Assembly: GCA_018647275.1 (NCBI GenBank)
Contig: JABGTH010000222.1
Coordinates: 1-11,850 of the forward strand
Source of the DNA: Paracoccaceae bacterium
GTDB taxonomy: Bacteria; Pseudomonadota; Alphaproteobacteria; Rhodobacterales; Rhodobacteraceae
DNA: 11,850 nt
Direction of reading: 5' to 3'
Numbering within the stretch: the stretch's first letter is position 1; every line of letters starts with the position of its first letter. This document shows positions 1-6,241 of the stretch, piece by piece. The position numbers and the translations under genes were made by a program. A model generated the notes under the pieces. It had not been told where the DNA came from, did not search any database, and worked only from the letters and a program-made list of their open reading frames with translations.

Positions 1-227
1 AGACCCATCTCGCCCATCTCTGAAAAAATGCTTCTGTCAGTGACCTCATTGGCGAAGGCATCGATTATGCGTGGTGCCAGTTTTTCTGACGCATAAGCAG
101 CCGCAGATGCTTGGATCATCCGCTCATCTTCGCTGAGTTGATCGCTTAGGCGGAATGCATCGGCCCAATCAAACGACCCAAGATCCGGTTTATCCTTGGC
201 TTTCAGACCATTTTGTTCTGCACTCAT
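1..227 (-). CDS. gcdH: Glutaryl-CoA dehydrogenase, N-terminal part (cut by window edge)
   Basis: Too short to stand alone: 75 full codons plus two bases run off position 1. The ATG (225-227) is preceded by AAAGG eight bases upstream. The protein opens with a short polar leader, then FDWADAFRLSDQLSEDERM (about residues 19-37), then AAAYASEKLAPRIIDAFANE and a MGEMG segment. This matches the N-terminal helices of glutaryl-CoA dehydrogenase, whose FDW-x-DPF-LxxQLxxDERM opening separates it from other acyl-CoA dehydrogenases. The family is a cytosolic FAD enzyme that oxidises and decarboxylates glutaryl-CoA to crotonyl-CoA in lysine and tryptophan breakdown. FAD-binding and catalytic residues lie outside the window. 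The divergent LysR gene is the usual partner and supports the call. Confidence 0.88.
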   Translation of the reverse strand, partial: MSAEQNGLKAKDKPDLGSFDWADAFRLSDQLSEDERMIQASAAAYASEKLAPRIIDAFANEVTDRSIFSEMGEMG

Positions 228-331
228 TTGACGCGCCTTTCGCAATATTTATGATTTAGCGCCTATGTTGCAAATAATTCACCAAAGTTCTAATGCTTGT
301 TGATCCTGTATTGCATGAGGAAAACGCATAG
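228..331. promoter_or_regulatory. Divergent gcdH / LysR promoter region
   Basis: These 104 AT-rich bases separate two head-to-head genes and should hold both promoters and the LysR operator. Visible elements are a TTGCAA palindrome at 268-273, a -10-like TCTAAT at 289-294 reading towards the LysR gene, a GCAATATT stretch at 242-249, and GAGGAAAA just before the LysR ATG. LysR proteins usually bind T-N11-A sites in such gaps. I see no single convincing dyad, so the exact operator is unassigned. Confidence 0.4.
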
Positions 332-1216
332 ATGCTTGCGCCCCGCCGTTTCCTGCCCTCGACATCGTCCCTACTGGCATTCGAAGCCATTGCGCGCCTT
401 GGAACCGCCACAGCGGCTGCATCAGAATTGTCGTTGACCCAAAGTGCCGTGAGCCGCCAACTAAAGACCTTAGAAGATCAATTGGACGTACGGTTGATGC
501 AGCGCGAGGGTCGAGTGCTCCGACTGACACCAGCCGGTCAGGCCTTTGCCTTAAAGGCGCGTAGCATATTAGGGCAATTGGCCTCTGCCTCGATTGAAGC
601 CCGTGCAAATCCTAATGGCGGAACTTTAAATTTGGCGATCCTTCCAGCGTTTGGAATGCATTGGTTGGCACCGCGTTTATCGAACTTTGCCAAGGAGCAT
701 CCAGAGGTTACGATAAATCTATCTACCCGCCTTGCGCCGTTTGATTTCCGCGCCAATCGCTTTGACGCTGCGATTCATTTTGGACGAGAGGATTGGCCAA
801 GCGCGCAACACATGAAGCTTATGTCTGAAACGGTGATTCCTGTTTGCGCACCTGATTTATTAGAACAACCCGTCGCTGATCCACGTGCCATTTTGAAACA
901 TCCATTGCTGCACCTTGAAACGCGGCAAAAAGGGTGGGCAAGGTGGTTAAGTACCCATGGAATAGACGAAAACATCCCATCTGGAATGATGTTTGACCAA
1001 TTTTCAACCATGGCCCAAGCAGCCCTGCATGGCATGGGAATCGCTTTGCTTCCTACCTTTGTCGCAGAACCCTATCTGAACAGTGGTCAACTGTGCCGCG
1101 CATCTACCCATACAAGTGATAGCATAGGCACTTATTACCTGGTCTGGCCATCGGACAGGGCCAACATTGCACCGTTAAACGCCTTTAAAACATGGCTAAA
1201 ACTTCAAATTGAATAG
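332..1216 (+). CDS. LysR-family transcriptional regulator (GcvA-like), probable gcdH regulator
   Basis: The protein has 294 aa, the normal LysR length. An N-terminal winged helix-turn-helix covers about residues 11-70, with recognition-helix text LTQSAVSRQLKTLEDQL (35-51) and the RLTPAG wing (64-69). A linker helix follows, then the periplasmic-binding-like effector domain (about 95-290), including LNLAILPAFGMHWLAPRL and the typical late segment GMGIALLPTFVAEPYL. The ATG at 332 has GAGGAAAA upstream. The gene is divergent from gcdH; in other proteobacteria a GcvA-like LysR protein (GcdR) in this position activates gcdH in response to glutarate pathway intermediates. That this one does so is inference from position and family. 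It probably also controls its own promoter. Family call is certain, target likely. Confidence 0.9.
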   Translation: MLAPRRFLPSTSSLLAFEAIARLGTATAAASELSLTQSAVSRQLKTLEDQLDVRLMQREGRVLRLTPAGQAFALKARSILGQLASASIEARANPNGGTLNLAILPAFGMHWLAPRLSNFAKEHPEVTINLSTRLAPFDFRANRFDAAIHFGREDWPSAQHMKLMSETVIPVCAPDLLEQPVADPRAILKHPLLHLETRQKGWARWLSTHGIDENIPSGMMFDQFSTMAQAALHGMGIALLPTFVAEPYLNSGQLCRASTHTSDSIGTYYLVWPSDRANIAPLNAFKTWLKLQIE

Positions 1217-1306
1217 AGTTGTATGATCAGGTCACATTTATGCCCAATTGTTTATCTAAGTATCGCCTAATGTTTACGGGTGGGGCCAATAAACAGGAGC
1301 TCACAG

Positions 1307-1695
1307 ATGCTGCGCAAAACTACATTGATGGCCGGTTTGGCTACACTATTCATCTCGACACCTGTTCAGGCTGACGAGCACGAAATTACAGTTCTTCCCG
1401 ACGCATATTTTCGAGAGACCACTTATGTGTCTGCTGGTGACACCATTGTTTTCAGTAATGAAAATGACGGCGCACTTACCGTCACAGCACTTGGTCAAAC
1501 TTGGGTAATTTAAGAGTTTTGTGTAGATCAAACAGAGTCACTTGCGGTTACAGCGGAGATGGCAAAACCGTTTTTCCATGATGGCCTTGCTAACGAAGAT
1601 GCTGACCCACCATCAACGGTTTCATCAACTTTGGCCATGCGCCGCTTGATCAGGCGCCTTCAACTGCGGCTGAAGAAGACGAGGCCCTGAACTAA
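1307..1695 (+). pseudogene. Secreted cupredoxin-like small protein, broken by a nonsense codon and a frameshift
   Basis: The ATG at 1307 follows ACAGGAG with good spacing; the in-frame GTG at 1280 lacks a site. The first 68 codons give a Sec signal peptide (MLRKTTLMAGLATLFI, cleavage near VQA-DE) and a beta-rich start with YVSAGDTIVFSNENDG, like the first half of a cupredoxin/plastocyanin-like fold. A TAA at 1511-1513 stops it. The same frame continues sensibly with VDQTESLAVTAEMAKPFFHD and NEDAD (to about 1605). Then the coherent text moves to another frame, giving TINGFINFGHAPLDQ and an acidic tail that ends at TAA 1693-1695. The total length, 389 bases, fits a 130-codon gene missing one base. 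No copper ligand set can be assigned with confidence. The 3' end overlaps the opposing SRAP gene. An alternative is that the 68-aa product is a real short protein, but the coherent downstream frame argues for decay. Confidence 0.6.
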
Positions 1696-2320
1696 GACGC
1701 GAGTTCACGTCGCGACTAACCCTATGAAACTGAAATTTTTCTTCGGTGGTTGCCTGCATAAGTGTGGCGGCCCCTTTGCCTCTTTCACCCAACCATAGCG
1801 TAATTTCATCGGGCTCTAAGACCACAGGCATACGGCGGTGAATTCTGGATATGGCTGTATTTGCGCCCGTTGTGATAATGGCGCAGGTTTTGATGAGGGT
1901 CTCTTCCACGTCCCAGTCTTGCCAGATGGACGCGAAAGCAAGAGGTGCGCCGTCAATGCGCGAGATGTACCAAGGGTCGCGCCCACCGTCCTCAGACTTG
2001 GTCCATTCATAAAATCCGGTCGCAACCACGACACATCGACGTTCACGACAAGCGACTCTAAACGCTGGCTTTTCCGCAATCGTTTCAGCGCGGGCGCTGA
2101 TCAAGAGGGGGCCATCATTTGGCTTTTTGTACCAACTGGGAATAAAGCCCCAACGCATGGATTGCAGTCTTCGCCCGCCACCATCCGCCGTAATCGAATG
2201 GACAGCATTTGTGGGGCAGACGTTGTAATTTGGGACATCAGGCAAATCATTATCAGGCTTGGCCGCAAACAATTGCGCCATCGCATCTTGTGGCATGGTG
2301 TTGGCGATACGGCCGCACAT
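1625..2320 (-). CDS. SRAP-domain (YedK/HMCES-type) abasic-site DNA-protein crosslink protein
   Basis: The 231-aa product begins MCGRIAN, so removal of Met1 exposes Cys2, the residue that SRAP proteins use to form a thiazolidine crosslink with an abasic site in single-stranded DNA, protecting it during replication. Other family marks are NYNVCPT (31-37), RWGFIPSW (56-63), ARAETIAEKPAFR (76-88), GFYEW with Glu105, and HRRMPVVL with His161, the equivalents of YedK Glu105 and His160. The YedK Asn75 position is Ser75 here. The core ends near VNSRLSSGPRLLQPQ; the last residues are a family-variable tail. The start has AGGGA five bases upstream. The 3' end overlaps the decayed cupredoxin-like gene by 71 bases on the opposite strand. 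Likely monocistronic and cytosolic. Confidence 0.93.
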   Translation of the reverse strand: MCGRIANTMPQDAMAQLFAAKPDNDLPDVPNYNVCPTNAVHSITADGGGRRLQSMRWGFIPSWYKKPNDGPLLISARAETIAEKPAFRVACRERRCVVVATGFYEWTKSEDGGRDPWYISRIDGAPLAFASIWQDWDVEETLIKTCAIITTGANTAISRIHRRMPVVLEPDEITLWLGERGKGAATLMQATTEEKFQFHRVSRDVNSRLSSGPRLLQPQLKAPDQAAHGQS

Positions 2321-2686
2321 ATGGTCCCTACTCCACCCTAGAAAAGGCCCAGCGCACGGTTGGGTTAACGCTGCGCACGCGGCTTGTTTAGCACGCCAAT
2401 GTACAATTGAGCATTTAAAATGTGCAGTTTTATTTGCAGATACTGACCTAAAAATTTAGATTTAAGCGAACTACACAGTTTACGGCCTTAGCTGTACAGT
2501 GCCGCGCTGTTTCGCGTGGCAATCAGTCGTTAAACTGTTCCCCGTGTTAACCAATTGGGTAGGCCAATTAAACTTTTCTTAATCGATGCGGTTTCCGTCT
2601 GGTGAGTGGGTGAAACAGCCGCCTATGCTGTCGGCCAACTTAACTTGGCGAAAGCCATCACATATCGCCGCGACAGAGGGCACCAA
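2321..2686. other. Non-coding or decayed gap between SRAP and Dabb genes
   Basis: No intact gene is visible in these 366 bases. The left part must contain the SRAP promoter and is AT-rich around 2400-2470, with near-palindromes around 2413-2427 and at 2450-2461 (CTAAA-AA-TTTAG). CCAATT occurs twice around 2550-2571. The right part, 2586-2690, has a 34-codon open frame starting MRFPSGEWVKQPP whose TGA overlaps the GTG of the next gene as GTGA. It has no ribosome binding site and a stop just upstream, so it may be the tail of a lost upstream gene. I could not assign it to a family. Confidence 0.4.
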
Positions 2687-3010
2687 GTGAGTAATGCCAT
2701 TTTACACTGCGTCTTCTGCAACTTCCGCAAAGACGTCACTGCTGAGCAGCGTACCGAGGTGTTCGCAGCATTAGAGGCTTTTAGCGGAACAATTGATGGC
2801 GTCCTTGGGTTTGATTTTGGTGAGAACCGCGATTTTTAAAACAAGTCCCCCGATTTTGCTGATGGCTTTGTTATCCGGTTTGTCACTCAGCACGCACTAG
2901 AGGCCTATGCGGTTCATCCGACGCATCAAGAATTGGGCGCGCAGCTTTGCACGCTGTGCGAAGGCGGCGCTGATGGCATCGTTGTTTATGATATTGAGAA
3001 ATCCCAATAG
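2687..3010 (+). pseudogene. Dabb (stress-responsive A/B barrel) domain protein interrupted by an in-frame TAA
   Basis: A GTG start at 2687 has AGAGGG six bases upstream, giving a 107-codon frame typical of the single-domain Dabb family (about 100 aa, dimeric ferredoxin-like alpha/beta barrel). Domain marks are ILHCVFCNFRKDV (codons 4-16), LEAFSGTIDGVLGFDFGENRDF, then after the stop SPDFADGFVIRFVTQHALEA, YAVHPTHQELG and GGADGIVVYDI. The two halves share one frame and are separated only by TAA at 2837-2839 (codon 51), where a Glu or similar codon is expected; GAA to TAA is one base change. As read, only a 50-aa fragment would be made. The family's biochemical role is largely unknown. The lesion could be recent, a sequencing error, or a recoded stop. 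No other damage is visible. Confidence 0.8.
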
Positions 3011-3035
3011 CAGGAACGTTCGATCTGTTTCATAC

Positions 3036-3065
3036 AAAAAAGGCGCGCATTGCTGCACGCCTTTT
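3036..3065. terminator. Bidirectional intrinsic terminator
   Basis: The stem AAAAGGCG (3038-3045) pairs with CGCCTTTT (3058-3065). After one C/A mismatch, GCA pairs with TGC around the loop TTGC (3050-3053). On the minus strand the stem is followed by TTTTTT, so it should end the nucleotidase transcript, whose stop is about 20 bases upstream on that strand. On the plus strand the arm itself supplies TTTT after the Dabb pseudogene. It sits exactly between two convergent genes. Confidence 0.85.
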
Positions 3066-3087
3066 CTATCGCCGTTAAGGGAACCCC

Positions 3088-4644
3088 TTACTTCACGGTA
3101 ATACGACCGTCAGTGTAGGGCGTGAATGGCCCTTGAGCGGCCAAGTATTCCGCCATGACGTCAGCCAAATCTGGTCCGTAATCATAGGCGTTTGCCGCTG
3201 ATTTGAACATTTTATAGCCATCACCACCGTTGCGAACGTAGTTGTTAGACACAACACCGTAGGTTTTGCCCAAATCGATAGCAGCGAGACCCACCATGAC
3301 ATCGCTAATGCGCGCGCCCGCTTCGGCGGCCGAGTCTACGGTGAAGGAGATTCCTGCAACTTGTGCAAAACGGCCCGCGCCCTCTTCCAATTCGCTCACA
3401 CCATTTTCAAGTGCAGCAACGATTGTTGCACCATCAACTTCGAATGTGGACAATGTGTTTTGGAACGGAAGCACTGTAAGCACTTCGCCCATTGTCACCG
3501 GACCCGCATCGATGCTGGCCCGAATGCCACCACCGTTTTGGATTGCGATTTCAACGCCTTGGTCTTTTACGCGGTCAAGCATCGCATCCGCGATCAATGA
3601 TCCCATTGGGCACTCGACTGCGCGGCAAACCGAACGATCACCTTCAATTGCTGCGGCGGCTTCGGCCACAACTTTGGTGCGGATTTCCTCAAGCGGTCTT
3701 GCAGCTTCTGCAATGCGTGCAACGGTTGTTGCATCTTCTGTTACGGACGCATCCATAACCAACGGCTCGCCGACAGCTTCCACGATTTCGCCAGCGTCGT
3801 TGAATGTGACGTTCAGCTCGCCCAGGAATTTACCGTAGGCATAGGCCTGAACGATGGCTGTTTCGCCAACCATCGTTGGATAAGCACCCGCCGCACGTTC
3901 GTTTGTGTTGGACAGTAGCGTGTTTGAGTGACCGCCAACGATCACATCAACACCAGTTGTTTCTGCCGCAACCCGTTGGTCCACACCGTAACCAGAGTGG
4001 GACAAGACAATGATCTTGTTCACGCCCATGGCTGTGAGCGCATCAACTTCACCTTGGACCGCAGCCACTGGATCAGAGAACGTGATGTTGTCGCCCGGTG
4101 ATGCCAGATCACCAGTGTCATCAGGTGTTAGACCGATCAGGCCCAGCTTTTGACCGCCACGTTCGATCACTGTAGATTTGGCCAATTTGCCAGCCAGCAA
4201 TGGTTCGTTGGACACATCAGCGTTGGACATCAGCACAGGGAAATTCACCGCAGACATGAAGCCTGCCAATACTTCTGGTCCATCGTCGAATTCGTGGTTG
4301 CCCACGGTCATCGCGTCATAGCCGACCTTGTTCATCATCTCGGCCGCCAATGTGCCTTTGTAATATGTATAGAACAAAGTGCCTTGAAATTGGTCACCGC
4401 CGTCTACGAGGATCGAATTGTTAGAACGGGCTTTTGCATCCGCAATCGCCGTGACCAAACGGGCTGAACCGCCAAAGCATTTGCCCTCTGCGTTATCTTC
4501 AGAACCGCACCCGCTGTCGTATTTGCTGATTGGCTCAAAACGTGCGTGGAAATCGTTTGTGTGTAGAATGGTCAAAGAATAATCAGCTGCTGCCGTGCCT
4601 GCTGTTAAAGCAAGTGCAGCCACTGTTTGTGTTAAACGCATCAT
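3088..4644 (-). CDS. Periplasmic 5'-nucleotidase / UshA-CD73-like metallophosphoesterase
   Basis: The 518-aa product has a Sec signal peptide (residues 1 to about 20, ending GTAAA-DYS). The N-terminal metallophosphatase domain shows LHTNDFH (27-33), DGGDQFQGT (81-89), GNHEFDDG (115-122), LSHSG (214-218) and GGHSNT (237-242), which supply the two-metal site. The C-terminal nucleotidase domain (about 325-515) has QNGGGIRA (369-376) and YVRNGGDGY (469-477), the substrate-phosphate and nucleobase regions of this family. Cysteine pairs C46/C56 and C340/C345 could be disulfides. Length and domain order are full. It should release nucleoside and phosphate from nucleotides outside the cytoplasm; the exact substrate cannot be told from sequence. 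The start is MM with GGGGGA upstream; either Met is possible. Monocistronic, ended by the hairpin at 3036-3065. Confidence 0.93.
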   Translation of the reverse strand: MMRLTQTVAALALTAGTAAADYSLTILHTNDFHARFEPISKYDSGCGSEDNAEGKCFGGSARLVTAIADAKARSNNSILVDGGDQFQGTLFYTYYKGTLAAEMMNKVGYDAMTVGNHEFDDGPEVLAGFMSAVNFPVLMSNADVSNEPLLAGKLAKSTVIERGGQKLGLIGLTPDDTGDLASPGDNITFSDPVAAVQGEVDALTAMGVNKIIVLSHSGYGVDQRVAAETTGVDVIVGGHSNTLLSNTNERAAGAYPTMVGETAIVQAYAYGKFLGELNVTFNDAGEIVEAVGEPLVMDASVTEDATTVARIAEAARPLEEIRTKVVAEAAAAIEGDRSVCRAVECPMGSLIADAMLDRVKDQGVEIAIQNGGGIRASIDAGPVTMGEVLTVLPFQNTLSTFEVDGATIVAALENGVSELEEGAGRFAQVAGISFTVDSAAEAGARISDVMVGLAAIDLGKTYGVVSNNYVRNGGDGYKMFKSAANAYDYGPDLADVMAEYLAAQGPFTPYTDGRITVK

Positions 4645-4809
4645 CTGGACGTCCCCCGTTGGTTGAATTTCTCGTTACTTTGGCCTTGGTTTGTTCAAGA
4701 GTCAAAGCCGCAAATGAACCATTTCACCCCACATCCATCACACGCGAATATGACGTGACGGTAACGCTGGTGACTTGACGCCTGTTTACCCAAAGGGCAT
4801 CAGACGCAT
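4645..4809. promoter_or_regulatory. Divergent nucleotidase / DUF952 promoter region
   Basis: This 165-base gap separates divergent genes. On the minus strand, GCGTTAC and ACGTCAT (plus-strand 4761-4767 and 4750-4756) lie 11 bases apart, a weak likeness to the repeated half-sites of a PhoB box, which would make sense for a phosphate-releasing enzyme. On the plus strand a TTGACG lies at 4775-4780, but without a good -10 before the DUF952 start. Both assignments are tentative. Confidence 0.25.
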
Positions 4810-5148
4810 ATGTTGATATTCAAAATATTCCGCTCCGACGAATGGGCAGACCTGCGCACCAATGGCGAAACGCAGGGTGCGCCGATCGATATTGCAGATG
4901 GTTATGTCCATTTCTCGACCGCCGAACAGGCGCAAGAAACGGCTGACAAGCATTTCGCAGGTGCCGAAGACCTGTTCTTGTTGGGCGTTGAAACTGATCC
5001 GTTGGGCGATGACCTAAAATGGGAAGTTTCACGCGGGGATGCATTGTTTCCGCACCTATATCGCAACTTAAAACTCGCCGATGTGGCATGGACACAGCCT
5101 TTGCCATTGGTCGATGGACGCCACGAATTCCCAGTGGGTTTGTTGTAA
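4810..5148 (+). CDS. DUF952 domain protein
   Basis: The 112-aa product spans the whole DUF952 domain. Family marks are the N-terminal IFKIF strand followed by EW, GYVHFST (31-37), a helix with Q-A-x-E-T-A-D-K-HF (40-49), the strand LFLLGVETDPLGDDLKWE, FPHLY (80-84) and a final DVAW...PL segment. The family is small, cytosolic and of unknown biochemical function; its fold resembles ADP-ribosyl-transferring proteins, but no activity is assigned here. The only ATG that keeps the domain is at 4810; the nearest purine-rich site, AAAGGG, is rather far (about 12 bases). pyrD follows 49 bases downstream on the same strand, probably as an operon partner. Confidence 0.88.
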   Translation: MLIFKIFRSDEWADLRTNGETQGAPIDIADGYVHFSTAEQAQETADKHFAGAEDLFLLGVETDPLGDDLKWEVSRGDALFPHLYRNLKLADVAWTQPLPLVDGRHEFPVGLL

Positions 5149-5197
5149 GCACGTCTCCCGATCCGCATTAGATGAAACGACAAAGGGCCACATTCGG

Positions 5198-6241
5198 ATG
5201 AAACAGTTAATGGAACAACTCGGGCTTAAGGCCTTGCTTAAGATCGATCCCGAATTGGCGCATGGTTTGGCGATCAAAGCCCTGAAGATGGGGTTGGCCC
5301 CAACACCCGCTCCGGTAACGTCCAGCCGCCTTGCCACCAAGGTTGCTGGTTTGGACATGCCTAACCCTGTTGGTTTGGCAGCGGGTTTTGACAAAAACGC
5401 CGAAGTTGTCGCGCCGTTGTCCAACGCAGGCTTTGGTTTTATCGAAGTGGGTGCGGCAACGCCGATCGCGCAGCCAGGTAATCCAAAACCACGGCTATTT
5501 CGCCTGAGTGAAGACCGCGCTTCGATCAATCGCTTTGGCTTTAACAACCATGGTTCTGAGGCAATCGCTGCCCGCCTCAGCAAACGCGGCACTGGCATTC
5601 CTGTCGGCCTGAACCTCGGCGCAAACAAAACCAGTTCCAATCGTGCCGAAGACTTTGCCACTGTATTGAAACAGGCCGGTCCTTATGTGGACTTCGCAAC
5701 TGTAAACGTGTCCTCACCCAACACCGAAAAGCTGCGCGACTTGCAGGGGCCAATGGCCTTGGCCGCGTTACTTGATGGTGTGATGCAGGTGCGGGGCGAC
5801 ACGCCGGTGTTTCTAAAAATCGCACCTGATTTGACCGATCAAGACCTTGCCGACATTGCCAAAGTCGCCACGGAAGCCCACGTTGCGGCTATTATCACTA
5901 CCAACACCACCCTTGATCGCGCAGGCCTTCAAAGCCAGCACCGCGATGAAATGGGCGGCTTGTCAGGCGCACCGTTGTTTGAGAAATCAACGCGCATCCT
6001 TGCGAAACTAAGCGAGCTGACAAACATCCCATTGATCGGCGTTGGTGGCATCAGCACTGGCGAACAAGCCTATGCTAAAATCCGTGCCGGTGCCTCTGCG
6101 GTACAGTTATACACTGCGTTGGTTTATGGCGGTCTGTCCCTTGCGGCCAAAATTGCCCGCGAATTGGATGTGTTGTTGGAACGCGATGGGTTCAAGAACG
6201 TTCGGGACGCTGTTGGCACCGATAAGGGACGTTGGCTTTAA
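5198..6241 (+). CDS. pyrD: Dihydroorotate dehydrogenase (quinone), class 2
   Basis: This enzyme oxidises dihydroorotate to orotate with FMN and passes electrons to membrane quinone, the fourth step of pyrimidine synthesis. From the ATG at 5198 (AAAGGG about 10 bases upstream) the product has 347 aa, normal for class 2. An N-terminal amphipathic helix pair (about 1-35) docks on the membrane. Barrel motifs follow: GLAAGFDKNAEV (59-70), INRFGFNNHG (110-119), GLNLGANK (137-144), VNVSSPNT (169-176) with the catalytic Ser at 172/173, ITTNTT (233-238), GGLSGAPL (253-260), IGVGGI (280-285) and GASAVQLYTALVYGG (298-312). Met at 5210 is an alternative start. The open frame extends back to 5081 but has no family sequence there. 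The stop overlaps that of the convergent MATE gene. Confidence 0.97.
   Translation: MKQLMEQLGLKALLKIDPELAHGLAIKALKMGLAPTPAPVTSSRLATKVAGLDMPNPVGLAAGFDKNAEVVAPLSNAGFGFIEVGAATPIAQPGNPKPRLFRLSEDRASINRFGFNNHGSEAIAARLSKRGTGIPVGLNLGANKTSSNRAEDFATVLKQAGPYVDFATVNVSSPNTEKLRDLQGPMALAALLDGVMQVRGDTPVFLKIAPDLTDQDLADIAKVATEAHVAAIITTNTTLDRAGLQSQHRDEMGGLSGAPLFEKSTRILAKLSELTNIPLIGVGGISTGEQAYAKIRAGASAVQLYTALVYGGLSLAAKIARELDVLLERDGFKNVRDAVGTDKGRWL

Noticed and set aside
1280..1306. GTG start extending the cupredoxin-like gene by nine codons
   Set aside because: The ATG at 1307 has a proper AGGAG site and begins a normal signal peptide; the extension would spoil the signal peptide.
1838..2341. 167-codon plus-strand open frame opposite the SRAP gene
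   Set aside because: It lies across the clearly coding SRAP frame on the other strand, has no family motifs and no good ribosome binding site.
2321..2600. Possible LexA (SOS) box for the SRAP gene
   Set aside because: I looked for GTTC-N7-GTTC type alphaproteobacterial sites; near-matches such as GAAC and GTTC occur, but with wrong spacing.
3266..3838. 190-codon plus-strand open frame opposite the 5'-nucleotidase
   Set aside because: Its alanine/serine-rich text is the reverse reading of conserved nucleotidase codons.
5081..5197. Upstream GTG-started extension of pyrD
   Set aside because: It overlaps the DUF952 gene and has no sequence like class 2 enzymes, whereas 5198 has a ribosome site and the usual N-terminal helix.
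5172..5201. Nine-codon leader peptide (MKRQRATFG) whose TGA overlaps the pyrD ATG
   Set aside because: No ribosome binding site and no attenuator-like structure; it is likely chance.
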